DNA of 64,000 nucleotides from Zeaxanthinibacter sp. PT1 (GTDB taxonomy: Bacteria > Bacteroidota > Bacteroidia > Flavobacteriales > Flavobacteriaceae), in NCBI RefSeq assembly GCF_028464225.1, contig NZ_JAQPCN010000001.1, forward strand, positions 1,426,001 through 1,490,000, given 5' to 3'. The notes beneath the pieces are model-generated. The model did not search any database. It saw only the letters and a list, made by a program, of their open reading frames with translations, and had not been told where the DNA came from. Positions 1 through 10,100 of this stretch are shown piece by piece. A program made the position numbers and the translations under genes. Positions within the stretch are counted from its first letter, which is position 1, and each line of letters starts with the position of its first letter.

Positions 1-801
1 AGCGTTAATTTCTTTGGTTTAGGAAATGGAACGGACAATCCTGAAGACCAGTTAGGTATGGATTATAACAGGGTAAGGTTACGCACCATTTCCCTTGCGC
101 CTGCCTTGGTATGGCGAGGTCCACTAGGAGCAAGCCTGGATGTGAGGCTCTTTTACGAGGATATTAAAGTAGATAATACTACAGACCGCTTTGTGAATCA
201 ATTCTACGTGGAAAACGGGGGAGAAGTGGGTAAAAGTTTCCTGGGAACTTCGGCACAATACCATTATGAGAACGTAGACAGTGATGCTTTCCCTACCCTG
301 GGAATGATGTCTGACCTCGAGGTTGGTTTCCGTGCTAATGCGGACGATCTGGGAACTAACTACGGTTATGTGATTCCCAGTCTTGCCCTGGACCACCGCT
401 TAATGGCCGATGGTACCCTGGTGGTCGCCGCCAAGTGGAAGGCTCATTTTAATATCGGCAACGGATATGAATTCTACCAGGGTGCCAGTCTCGGTGGATC
501 GGACGGGTTAAGAGGTTTTCGTAACCAACGCTTTATAGGGAAGACAGCCTATTTCCAGAATACCGATTTACGACTGCGCCTACGGAGAATGAAAACAGGG
601 ATCCTACCCGTTTCGCTTGGCCTGTTCGGCGGTTTTGACTACGGGAGAGTGTGGTACCCGGGAAGCACTGCTGGGAAATGGCACAACTCTTACGGGGGTG
701 GGATATTCGCCAACGGTGCTGATGTATTTACAGGAAGGATCTCGTTATTCTACGGGGGCGAAGGACCCCGGGTATCCTTTGGTATAGGGTTCGGGTTTTA
801 A
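1..801 (+). CDS. Outer-membrane beta-barrel protein, BamA/surface-antigen C-terminal domain (5' partial)
   Basis: The frame is open from base 1, so the start lies outside the window; at least 266 C-terminal residues are present. The sequence is rich in alternating aromatic and polar strands and carries the motif GGSDGLRGFRNQRF, which resembles the LRG[YF]..RF.G loop motif of the BamA/TamA/Omp85 barrel. It ends in a terminal Phe, as expected for an outer-membrane barrel. In Flavobacteriaceae such barrels are often the C-terminal half of large metallophosphoesterase-barrel proteins, but that half cannot be seen here. The stop codon overlaps the stop of the convergent gene (shared TTAA). Confidence 0.75.
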   Translation, partial: SVNFFGLGNGTDNPEDQLGMDYNRVRLRTISLAPALVWRGPLGASLDVRLFYEDIKVDNTTDRFVNQFYVENGGEVGKSFLGTSAQYHYENVDSDAFPTLGMMSDLEVGFRANADDLGTNYGYVIPSLALDHRLMADGTLVVAAKWKAHFNIGNGYEFYQGASLGGSDGLRGFRNQRFIGKTAYFQNTDLRLRLRRMKTGILPVSLGLFGGFDYGRVWYPGSTAGKWHNSYGGGIFANGADVFTGRISLFYGGEGPRVSFGIGFGF

Positions 802-1640
802 GGCAAAGTGAATTCATACAGGTTGCCCCCGGAGCCTGCTCTTTCTTCATCGGCCAATAGCAAGGTCTTTGCATCCTTAAAGCAAAGGGATTCTAATTGA
901 GTGCTGGCTCCAAGATCAATAGTTTCCATATTCGCAGATGAGAAGGTATCCCCGCTAAAGTCGCTGAGTATCCATAATTTACCATAACCGAGCAGCACCA
1001 GTTTGCTGCCATCCGGTGAAAGACTGGCTGCAGTAACCACACAGACCCTGCGATCTTCACACAGGGTAAGTTCACCCACAAGTTCTGCAGTATACCTGCC
1101 GGGAACTGAAGGGATTTTATATATATATGTTTTCCTGTCAAAAGGCCGTAGCCGGTTTTTGGTAAACAGGTACAGGTGATTCTCTGCATAAAACAATGCT
1201 TCGCTGTCGTGGGTATAGTCCTCTGACAGGGTGTGGTCCCACGGATACCTGAACTTGATGGTTTCGGCCGGGATCTTATCCCCTTTTTCTTCAGACGGAT
1301 CCGGTAATTTATAGATTTTGAACTCCTCCCGGTCCATGCCGTTATTTCCTGTATCCGCGATGTACAGGTTGCCGGAATCATCCCTTGTAAGGTCTTCCCA
1401 ATCCTCGTTATCTACATTGGTAACCTCAAAATTCTTGACCAACTCCCCTTTAAAGTTTACCCGGTATAAATTATCCGCATTGCCGTGATCTTCAACCAAC
1501 CAGATTGCATCTTCTCCGGCAGTAACAATCCCTGAACATTCGTCCAGTTTACCCGGAAGCCCGGTTATGATTTTTAATTGCCCGTAGTTAGAACAACTGG
1601 TCAGCAGGGCAAGGATGATATAGGTACTTATTCTAATCAT
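798..1640 (-). CDS. Lipoprotein with propeller-like repeats, function unknown
   Basis: 280 residues. A short signal peptide ends in a lipobox (LLTSC, Cys16), so it is probably a lipoprotein. The body has repeated strand motifs such as GNLYIADTGNNG and LYLFTKN, typical of NHL or SdiA-regulated-like beta-propellers. There are also acidic stretches (VEDHGNADN, DNEDWEDL) that may bind calcium. No catalytic motif is recognisable. It is the last gene of the six-gene minus-strand run and its start overlaps the end of the upstream gene by 8 bases, suggesting translational coupling. The lipoprotein call is fairly secure; the function is unknown. Confidence 0.6.
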   Translation of the reverse strand: MIRISTYIILALLTSCSNYGQLKIITGLPGKLDECSGIVTAGEDAIWLVEDHGNADNLYRVNFKGELVKNFEVTNVDNEDWEDLTRDDSGNLYIADTGNNGMDREEFKIYKLPDPSEEKGDKIPAETIKFRYPWDHTLSEDYTHDSEALFYAENHLYLFTKNRLRPFDRKTYIYKIPSVPGRYTAELVGELTLCEDRRVCVVTAASLSPDGSKLVLLGYGKLWILSDFSGDTFSSANMETIDLGASTQLESLCFKDAKTLLLADEERAGSGGNLYEFTLP

Positions 1641-2532
1641 TAGTTGTCTTTATCGGTAAATAGATCTCGGCTGTCCATTCCAGTTCGTTACCACCCATAT
1701 TTGGGTTGTTGTGAAATATCTCTACCGGCAAGCCAGTTGTTTCTATTCCATTTTTCCTGGCATAGTTCAGCAATGCATACCACGCACGGTCAGAGGTAAG
1801 GTAGTTGCCGTTATATACCGCCCTGATCGCTTTGATCCTTGGCCTTTCTCTATAGTGTATTTCCTGGTGCAAGGGGAGGGAATCCGTTTTGATAATCGGA
1901 TAACAGAAATTAAAACTAATACTGTCTTTTATCCTGTTCCATTCCAGCAATTGCACATAGGGCCTGCCATTCAAGGGTACTGAATCGGCGGCCAGGACAT
2001 CGCTGAGCAAAGGGTAGTTGTGCATCATCCCAAAAGCTTTCCCGATCTGCGTGGTCCTCAACTGGGTACAGGCACTATAAGTGGCAGGTATTTCTGCCGG
2101 GCCGGTGATCCTGATCCTGAACTTATCCAAATGATCGTTGAGATATGTTGCAAAGTCAGTGATACGTTGCCGGGTATCTTTTTCAAATGCGGTATCAGAA
2201 AACAGTATAGCTGCCCTGTCCTTAAAGTTACTGTCTTTCCCGGTAACAAATACCTGGACTGATGAAGTAGTGTCCGATTCTGGAGATATTTTCCAGTGAT
2301 ATTCGTGCTGTGAATCCCCGGCAGGAATTAACTGGACGATCTCTAAAAAGTCCCGTTGAGCCTTAATCTCGGCATTTTCCTGGGTACTGTTCCAGGTTTT
2401 TAGGGTCTGGTTTATGGTTCCCGCATTGCCGCGGGTTTCAAAGCGCACAAGGTAATCAAATGGTTTCATGAACAGGTACCACCCAAGGGCAAGCAGAACA
2501 ACAACCAAGAAGATAAGACCCAGTCTTTTCAT
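1633..2532 (-). CDS. Membrane-anchored SRPBCC plus GyrI-like (effector-binding) domain protein
   Basis: 299 residues. Residues 4-22 form an N-terminal membrane anchor (LGLIFLVVVLLALGWYLF). Residues about 25-150 look like a SRPBCC/polyketide-cyclase-type helix-grip fold, and residues about 150-299 look like a GyrI/AraC-E-bind small-molecule-binding domain, including the YARKNGIETTGLPVEIFHN and ELEWTAEIYLPI strands common at the end of that fold. There is no DNA-binding domain, so it is not a classical regulator. It lies 3 bases after the haloperoxidase-like gene and overlaps the next gene by 8 bases. The ligand is unknown. The domain calls are by eye from motif spacing. Confidence 0.6.
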   Translation of the reverse strand: MKRLGLIFLVVVLLALGWYLFMKPFDYLVRFETRGNAGTINQTLKTWNSTQENAEIKAQRDFLEIVQLIPAGDSQHEYHWKISPESDTTSSVQVFVTGKDSNFKDRAAILFSDTAFEKDTRQRITDFATYLNDHLDKFRIRITGPAEIPATYSACTQLRTTQIGKAFGMMHNYPLLSDVLAADSVPLNGRPYVQLLEWNRIKDSISFNFCYPIIKTDSLPLHQEIHYRERPRIKAIRAVYNGNYLTSDRAWYALLNYARKNGIETTGLPVEIFHNNPNMGGNELEWTAEIYLPIKTTND

Positions 2533-2535
2533 AGA

Positions 2536-3879
2536 TTATTGCCCGGCTAATTTTGCATCATCTACCTTCATATTCAATTTCTCAATAACATAGCGGCCAA
2601 GATCTCTTCCTTGTTCCACCCCTATCTCTACAGCAGCCCGGTAGTGGATCCCACCATACATCCTGCTGATCGCGGCTTCGTCAGCGGCTTCGTTAAAGGA
2701 ATCAAATGAGCGTACCGGTAGGCCGTACTCTAATTCGGTGTCATCATCAAAAGCGAAATTATCGCCAAAAATATCGGTGAGCACTGTCGCTGCCGCCCCG
2801 GAAACAACGCTGTGTCCACTAGGGTATTCCGGGAAGGGCGGAGTTTGTAAAATAGGCTTCCAGGCATCGTCAATATGCTGGTTGATCAGCGTTTCCGGGC
2901 GGATGAGGTTACTCCTGTATTTCTCGTCCCAACAACTGATAAAAGCATCAGCAATAGCCATAGAGGTCTTGGTGTAGGCAAAGAGGGTGTCGTCAAAATC
3001 CATCCCTGCTTTCCGGGTAGCTATCTTGGTGATCCCGATCCAGTGTGCTCCGGGGGTGATCTTTTTAGTTGCGAACATCAGGTGACCTCGTGTTACCGAA
3101 ACGTAGGGGTTACAGTCCCAGAATTTAGCGATCTGCACTTCTTCCGTTTCGTCCCCGTTTTCGGTAATCTTCTCACTAATATCGTATACCTCCTTTAATT
3201 CTTTAAAGAACTGGCTGTCTTCCTCCATGGAATAATCCGGTGGTGGAGGAGGAGTGAACTGCTGGGCCGAATCTATCACGAAAGGCCTGATCTTATTCCA
3301 ATGCGGCTCTATACCGTCCATGTATGAAGGTGGAGTAGGTTGCCATCTGCCTGGTTCCTCGGTGTCTACCGTGAATTTGGGCATAGTTCGCGTTTGTTTA
3401 TAATTGTCCTTATCCATCCAGGAAGCAATGTGATCAGCAACCTCTAAGCCGTAAGACTTACTCGCCTCGAATTCTGTTTCGTTGAGAGCGCTCCATTTGC
3501 CATAAAGGCTGTCTTGGTATTTCTCCATGCGATCTTCGGAAAATATCAGTTTTTTACTGAGCTCCATATGCGCAATCAATGCTGCGAGTTCAGGATTCAC
3601 AGTGTTCTCACCATCAGGGGCGGGGATAGGAGTTAAACCTTCTAATTGCCCGGCGAGCGATTTGTACCCGGGGTTCCCTAGAGCGATGATCTCGTAAGCA
3701 GCAATATTGGGATACGCAAAAATCCTGCTCGCCACGGGAGGGGAGAAGATATCGTGTATCATGATATCGGTGACATGATCGATAGATCCGTGGAGGTCAT
3801 CCGGTGAAATCTCGATCGGTTTTTTCTCGGCGCATGCGATGCACAGTCCTAATGCCAGGAAGTAAATAATCTTTTTCAT
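2536..3879 (-). CDS. Vanadium-dependent haloperoxidase/PAP2-superfamily lipoprotein
   Basis: 447 residues with a signal peptide and lipobox (LCIAC, Cys16). The PAP2/haloperoxidase active site is complete: K320-x6-R327-P328, PSGH at 353-356, and S405-R406-x5-H412. These residues bind phosphate or vanadate. The family oxidises halides with hydrogen peroxide or hydrolyses phosphate esters; sequence alone does not decide which. The long N-terminal part is typical of the bacterial haloperoxidase-like group. Its start overlaps the stop of the upstream FG-GAP lipoprotein gene by 4 bases (ATGA), so the two are probably translated together. It likely sits in the periplasm or outer membrane. Confidence 0.8.
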   Translation of the reverse strand: MKKIIYFLALGLCIACAEKKPIEISPDDLHGSIDHVTDIMIHDIFSPPVASRIFAYPNIAAYEIIALGNPGYKSLAGQLEGLTPIPAPDGENTVNPELAALIAHMELSKKLIFSEDRMEKYQDSLYGKWSALNETEFEASKSYGLEVADHIASWMDKDNYKQTRTMPKFTVDTEEPGRWQPTPPSYMDGIEPHWNKIRPFVIDSAQQFTPPPPPDYSMEEDSQFFKELKEVYDISEKITENGDETEEVQIAKFWDCNPYVSVTRGHLMFATKKITPGAHWIGITKIATRKAGMDFDDTLFAYTKTSMAIADAFISCWDEKYRSNLIRPETLINQHIDDAWKPILQTPPFPEYPSGHSVVSGAAATVLTDIFGDNFAFDDDTELEYGLPVRSFDSFNEAADEAAISRMYGGIHYRAAVEIGVEQGRDLGRYVIEKLNMKVDDAKLAGQ

Positions 3880-6800
3880 TTTCCTTTGCTCGTGTTTGGT
3901 AATTTATAGACCTGGGCCCTTTCGTTATTAAGGGTTACCAGGAGGTAAGTCTGTCCTTGTAAAGTAATGAGGTTAAGATGCCTGACCGATTTCTGCTCAA
4001 AGTCAAGTCCCAGGTTGCTTCCCAAAATTACATCATTTTTACTTTTTATCATAGCCCCGGGAAAAGAGCCCAGTCTGCCGTGGAAAGGCTTTAGGCCAAA
4101 ATAATTACCCCCGGCCAGTACCTCCTCCTGCCCGTCGCCGTCAAAGTCTGCTTTAAGCATGGCCAGGACAGGTGCGAGTTGCAGCTCATTCTGCAAGGGT
4201 ACAAAACGGAAACGTCCCCCGCTGTTCTCCAGGTAGCCTGTTCTCAGTTCTTCTACCTCCAGAATCTCAGCCTTTTCGAGCATAGAACCCTCTAATACCT
4301 GTTCTATGGTTTTACCGGCAAATGAGCGATACGAATTAAATTTCTTGCGAAGGCTGACCAATTGCCCGGAAAGTTCGGGTAGGCCATCCAAGGGATAGTA
4401 CGCACCGTTCTTATAGGTAGCCAGAATAGTTTCTGTACTTCCGTTGTCATCCAGGTCGCCGTAATACATGCGCATCGGGTGTTCGATATTAGCGGTAAAC
4501 TTGCTGTTAAGGCCCCAGTTGCCCAAAAGGTAATCTGTATCGCCGTCCATATCTATATCAAAAGGCTGAATACTCTGCCACAATCCTGTCGGCGCATCTT
4601 TTAAAGGAAACTCTTCCTCGAGGACACCCTTTTTATTCCTGAAGAACCTAGGGGTCATCCATTCCCCTACAAGGACCAGGTCTATGGTACCATCTCCGTC
4701 ATAATCATCCCATATCGCGTCATTGACCATTCCTGCCAATCGCAGGGCGTCATTCTTTACAATACTGAATAGACCGTTGTCATTCCTGAGTAAGTGCGAA
4801 TGTGGAATACGGCCAAAGTCGGCCGATACCGCGTTACTTCCCCGGAATACATCCAGGTCTCCATCCCCGTCAAAATCGAATGGTGCTAAGACCGAAGTAT
4901 TGCCGTAAATTTCGGGGAATACGGCTGGGGTATACGTACTGTCTTGTTGGTAATAATGATCCAGTAAAGGCTCCATGCGATTATAAAAATCACCGCCACC
5001 GGTGCCTATAAGCAGGTCATTCTTCCCGTCTGTATCAAAATCAGCAATAAGGGCAGAAACATCCTCTGCGATAGAGTCAGCAGCAACCTTTGGTAAAGGA
5101 TAAGGATTGTAGATGCTATTGCTATTTCTAAAGATCTGTACCGGGAAATACTTAGATCCCCCGAATAAAATATCATCCTTACCATCTCCGTCCAGATCCC
5201 CTACAGCTGTAGCGGGTCCGCGGTCAGAGACCATATAAGGGATTAGTTTCTGCCTGTTAAAATCCAGGTATTTGTCTTCCTCGTGAATGAACTCTATTCC
5301 CAGGTTGTCATCAACCATTTGAAAGAGGGTGTCCCGCAAAGGCTTAAGACTGCTGTAATCAAAAGTTGCGAAGTTTGACGGACTCAACTCCAGTGTTTGG
5401 TTAAGGGCCACTTTTTGTAGTAGCTGCGTAGACTTATCCGGCCAGATGACCCGAAGGGAATCAAGCATGTCTATATCTCCAAATCCAAAATGCAGCAGAG
5501 GCTCACTGGAAGACTGGAAACCCCTGGCCGTATAGAGTTCCTTATACTGAAGCTTTCCTTGGGAATAGGCGAAGACCTTTGTGCCGATCCCAAAACGGTT
5601 TGATCCGGCTAAGCGGAATTTAAGTTTCAAGTAATTCGCCCTGTCGTTGGTCTGGTTGATATAGAGACTTACAGGGCTGTTAATATTGTTGACCACAAGG
5701 TCCAGGTCCCCATCATTATCCAGGTCCCCTACTGCTGTAGCACCGGAAATTAAGGTGTCATTGACAATCCAATCCGATGACATATCCTTGAACTCCAGGC
5801 CATCAATACCCTTAAAAATATAGTTATGGACCCTGCCGGAAGGCATCATGTCCAATGCTTGCTGGTCTACCAATTTGGTATTGTTCATTTTGTTTCGCAT
5901 CTGGTCGCTTGATGCAAAATTGATAAAATCAAGATCGTTCGGGCGCTTGGGAATTCCGTTAGCGATAAAGATATCCTGAGATCCATCCTGGTCAAAATCA
6001 CCAAACAAACTACTCCAGCTCCAGTCCGTTGCAGCTACTCCGCTCAGCAGTGCAGTTTCCCTGAATTTTCCATTCGGATCATTGATATGGAGCATGTTCC
6101 TCGTGAACTGGTAATGATACCCATAACGTTCTGTTCTTAGTTTCTGGGTCTGAATATTATCATCTCCCTCAGATGATTTTAATACTTTTTCATCTTCGGG
6201 GAGCATGTCAAGGGAAAGCAGGTCGGGCCAGCCATCGTGGTTGATATCGGCCACATCATTGCCCATTGAAAAGCGTGTTGTATAGCCAAAATGATCCCGC
6301 AAGCTTTCGGTAAAAGTGCCGTTACCATTATTGAGGTAATAATAATCATCTTCGTGAAAATCATTCCCGACGTATATATCGGGGTAACCGTCCTGGTTAA
6401 AATCGGCAACAGCTACCCCTAGTCCATAGCCATTGATACCCCCATAGATACCGGCTTTTTCGCTTACATCGGTAAAGCTACCACCATCATTCCGCAATAG
6501 TTTATCACCCGTCTGGTAATTGCGAGTATAGCGAAGATCTGCGCTGCCAAAAGACTCCTGGGTGTGCACTGCATGGTTCAGCAGGTAGATGTCCAGGTCA
6601 CCGTCCAGGTCATAATCTAAAAATGCAGCTCCGGAGCTATAGGTGTCAAAATCCAGTCCATATTGACCCGCACTCTCTGTAAAGGTCAGGTCCCCGTTAT
6701 TGATATAGAGTTCGTTGTAACCATCAAACCCATTAATACCCACCACGGCACATACGTAGATATCCAGGAGTCCGTCCCCGTTAACGTCTCCCATGACTGC

Positions 6801-7136
6801 CCCTGTATTCCAGCTACTATTTCCGTCAACCCCGGCAGTAGCTGTTATATCTTTGAATTTCAAATTTCCCTGGTTGAGATAAAGTCTGTTTTTCACCTGG
6901 TTCCCCGAAAGATAGATGTCTGTTAATCCATCGTTGTTGATGTCCCCTAAAGCCACACCTCCACCATTGTAGAAGTAGAGGTAATCCAAGATATTCAGGT
7001 CATCGGTCTCCGTCAGTTGGTTTGTAAAATCCAGGCCCGTTTCGTTCTTGTCCGGGTTGATAAACAGGGATCCTCCTTTATCCTTACATCCCGAGAATAC
7101 GACTATCAGAATTATGAAATAGAACAGCTTATTCAT
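3876..7136 (-). CDS. Giant FG-GAP/VCBS repeat lipoprotein with ASPIC/UnbV domain (paralogue 1)
   Basis: About 1086 residues from the ATG at 7136, which gives a clean lipoprotein signal (MNKLFYF...VFSGC). An ATG three codons upstream (7145) is possible. Residues about 50-490 carry repeated calcium-binding loops of the form DxNxDGxxD (GDINNDGLTD, GDVNGDGLLD, FDQDGSQD), as in FG-GAP beta-propellers. Residues about 505-580 match the ASPIC/UnbV domain (FGIGTKVFAYSQG, ARGFQSS, LRVIWPD). A second FG-GAP set follows from about residue 640 to the end (GDLDGDGKDD, DFDGDGDLD). These proteins are probably surface-exposed; their ligands are not known. The gene overlaps the upstream paralogue by 8 bases and the haloperoxidase-like gene by 4. 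Confidence 0.8.
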   Translation of the reverse strand: MNKLFYFIILIVVFSGCKDKGGSLFINPDKNETGLDFTNQLTETDDLNILDYLYFYNGGGVALGDINNDGLTDIYLSGNQVKNRLYLNQGNLKFKDITATAGVDGNSSWNTGAVMGDVNGDGLLDIYVCAVVGINGFDGYNELYINNGDLTFTESAGQYGLDFDTYSSGAAFLDYDLDGDLDIYLLNHAVHTQESFGSADLRYTRNYQTGDKLLRNDGGSFTDVSEKAGIYGGINGYGLGVAVADFNQDGYPDIYVGNDFHEDDYYYLNNGNGTFTESLRDHFGYTTRFSMGNDVADINHDGWPDLLSLDMLPEDEKVLKSSEGDDNIQTQKLRTERYGYHYQFTRNMLHINDPNGKFRETALLSGVAATDWSWSSLFGDFDQDGSQDIFIANGIPKRPNDLDFINFASSDQMRNKMNNTKLVDQQALDMMPSGRVHNYIFKGIDGLEFKDMSSDWIVNDTLISGATAVGDLDNDGDLDLVVNNINSPVSLYINQTNDRANYLKLKFRLAGSNRFGIGTKVFAYSQGKLQYKELYTARGFQSSSEPLLHFGFGDIDMLDSLRVIWPDKSTQLLQKVALNQTLELSPSNFATFDYSSLKPLRDTLFQMVDDNLGIEFIHEEDKYLDFNRQKLIPYMVSDRGPATAVGDLDGDGKDDILFGGSKYFPVQIFRNSNSIYNPYPLPKVAADSIAEDVSALIADFDTDGKNDLLIGTGGGDFYNRMEPLLDHYYQQDSTYTPAVFPEIYGNTSVLAPFDFDGDGDLDVFRGSNAVSADFGRIPHSHLLRNDNGLFSIVKNDALRLAGMVNDAIWDDYDGDGTIDLVLVGEWMTPRFFRNKKGVLEEEFPLKDAPTGLWQSIQPFDIDMDGDTDYLLGNWGLNSKFTANIEHPMRMYYGDLDDNGSTETILATYKNGAYYPLDGLPELSGQLVSLRKKFNSYRSFAGKTIEQVLEGSMLEKAEILEVEELRTGYLENSGGRFRFVPLQNELQLAPVLAMLKADFDGDGQEEVLAGGNYFGLKPFHGRLGSFPGAMIKSKNDVILGSNLGLDFEQKSVRHLNLITLQGQTYLLVTLNNERAQVYKLPNTSKGK

Positions 7137-10100
7137 CCAGGGCATAGATTTTAGGTTCCTTGTCGTTAATTGCGACGATCAGGTAAGTTCGCCCCATAGA
7201 ATCCTTAAATGCTTTTAAGTGTTTGATCTCTTCACGGACAAAAAAGCCACTCTTTTCGTAATCCTGCCATTTAAAATCAAGATTTTCTCCCCCGAGCAAT
7301 ACAGAACCGTAATTAGCATCCAGCCTGGAGTATTGAGGTTTAAACTCAAAATTGTTTCCCCCGAGTAAAATATCTGTATAGCCATCCTTATTAAGGTCGG
7401 TACAGGCAATTCCGCATACACAGGATAATTGTACCCTGGGAGGTAACTTTTTGAGGGTGAAGTTCCCCTTGCCTTCATTGATGGCAATCACGGATTCGGA
7501 GATTACGGCCTTTTTTACGATCGAATTACTGATCACTTCACCGGGGAACAATTCTTCTATGGTCCTTTTGGCATAATCCGAGGCCTTAAGATTCTGTTTC
7601 TTCAGGGCGACCATCTGGTTGGTGAGTTCCTTCTTCTGGTGCAGAGGGTAATCTGCTCCATCCTGAGTTTGGGTTACAATTTGCTCAATTGTACCATTAT
7701 TATCGAAATCATTTACCCACATTTTCATCGGTTGCCCCGGTTCCGGTTTATAATGGAGATTTCCTCCCTGGTTCCCAAGGATCAGGTCCATATCTCCATC
7801 CTTGTCCAGGTCTTGGGCCTCAACTACGTTCCACCAGCCGCCAAGACTATCCAGGCTGGATTTTGCCTTAGACAGGCGCCTCCCATTATTCCTGAATATC
7901 AGCGGGCTTCCCCAATCTGAAACGGTGACAAGATCTTTCTTCCCATCCCCGTCCATATCGGCCCAGGTAGCAGAAGTAATCATACCGGCATCTTTCAGGT
8001 CGTACGCCAGACGCTCTGTGGCATCAGAAAAATTCCCCTGTCCGTCATTCTCGAGGAAAAGATGGTCCGGGTTAACTCCGTAAGTACCCACTACAGATCT
8101 GGAACCGAGAAACACATCCACATCTCCGTCCTCGTCAAAGTCATAAGGCTCAAGGGTTGAGATATTTTTAAATGTTGATGGTAATAGTTTTTCCGAAGCA
8201 GTGAAGCTTCCTTTACCGTTGTTAAGGTAGAGCCTTGGCCTGTAAGATTGTGCATCTCCGACCTGGTTGCCACCTGTTCCTACCATAAGATCAAGATCGT
8301 TATCACCATCCACATCAAAAAGTGCCGCTGCCACGTCTTCCATGGCTGAATCTGCTTCAAATGCAGGCTGGCGACTAACATTCAGTTTACCATTGCCCAT
8401 GTGCTTGTAAATGACTCCCGGCTGACCTTTTGCGCCTCCGAGGAAGATATCTTCGTTCCCATCGCCGTCAATGTCCCCAACTGCCAGGGCGGGTCCTTCC
8501 TGGGATAGTAATTTGTAGATAAGCCCTTCATAATCAAAATCGTTATAATTATTCTCCTTATGAGCCATGAGACCAGGATTGTCAAGTTCACGGATAAGGG
8601 GTTTACCTCTATTTATTTTTTGCGGGCTATAGGTTTCTTTTGCATCTGCATAGTTAAAATGGAGCAATTGATCAGCTTTAATATCAAATATGGCTTCCGT
8701 CCTGTCATCAGGCCAGATCACACGCAGGGAATCGATCACTTCTGTTTTTCCCAGGCCAATGGTCATCTTATAATCCATGGAAGACTGGAATCCCCTGGAA
8801 GGGATAAGTTCCTGTAGATAAATTTTATCTCCCATGTACAGCATGACCGAAGTGCCTACTCCAAATGGATTTTGTTCAGGACCTTTGAATTGTAATTGCA
8901 TGAAATGGTTCCCGGTCATTTCACGACTGTTGTTCCTATATACAAAGGCAGTCATATTCACGTTATTAACCACAAGGTCCAGGTCACCATCATTATCCAG
9001 GTCCCCGTAGGCAGCACCGTTAGACAGGCTGGGTAATTCAAAGCCCCAATCTTTATTCGCATTGGAAAAAGTGATATCCCCGTTATTGCGAAAGGCATAA
9101 TTGGCTTGTGGTTTTACCGGCATCTTATTAATAATGGAATCTATAGACTCTTTACGTCCTGTGAGCGCCATTTTCTGTATGATCTCGTTGGCAAAGAAGT
9201 CGACAAAATCAAGATCTGTCAGGTCGTGGTTAATACCATTTGTCACATAGATATCCCGTAACCCGTCATTGTCCATGTCAAATAATAACCCCGCCCAGCT
9301 CCAGTCCGTGGCATCGACACCGCTGAAATAGGCTACTTCAGAAAAGGACCCATTACCATTATTTAGTTGCAGGGTATTCTGTATATATTGTTGGTAGAAA
9401 TCTTTACTCTGTTTCAGTTTAAAGACATTATAACCTTCAAACTCCATCACAGATTTTACCCGTTCATCCGGTTCTGGGAGCATATCGGTAATAAAGATCT
9501 CGGCATGACCGTCATTGTTGATATCGGCCATGTCTATCCCCATGGCAGATAAAGATAGGTGAGAGGTCCAGTCCTTGATCTCTTCCTTAAAAGTGCCGTC
9601 CTTCTGGTTGATATACAGGTAGTCTCGTTCGTAAAAATCATTAGATACATAGATGTCGGGGTACAGGTCTTTATTGATATCTGTCACCATTACGCCCAGT
9701 CCAAACCCAATAAGGCTGCCATAGATTCCGGCCGACTCGCTCACATCTACGAATTTGCCGTTATCATTGCGGAGCAGCATATCCCCAACCCCTTTAAAAA
9801 TATCGGGCACCCCTTCCCAGTCCTGAGCCCGAACTCCTCTCTGTTCCGCATAGCCAAGACTGCTTACCGGGATATTACTGTTATTAAGGATGTAGGCATC
9901 CAGGTCGCCATCCTTGTCATAATCAAAGAATGAAGCATGAGTAGAAAAACCTGTCTTTGCGAGGTTGTATGCTTCAGCCTGTTCTGAAAAGGTGAGATCC
10001 CCGTTATTGATATAAAGATCGTTGTCGTGGTTGTTGCCTTCCATGTTCCCGGCGTTACTCACATAAATGTCTAACAAGCCATCAGCATTGATATCGACCA

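Noticed and set aside
798-801. Shared TTAA stop codons of two convergent genes
   Set aside because: A compact gene end of a common kind; not evidence of special control.
893-1381. A 162-residue frame on the minus strand
   Set aside because: It lies in another frame of the 280-residue lipoprotein gene, with no signal or family motif.
7137-7145. Upstream ATG for the first FG-GAP lipoprotein
   Set aside because: Possible, but the ATG at 7136 gives the cleaner signal peptide and a shorter overlap.
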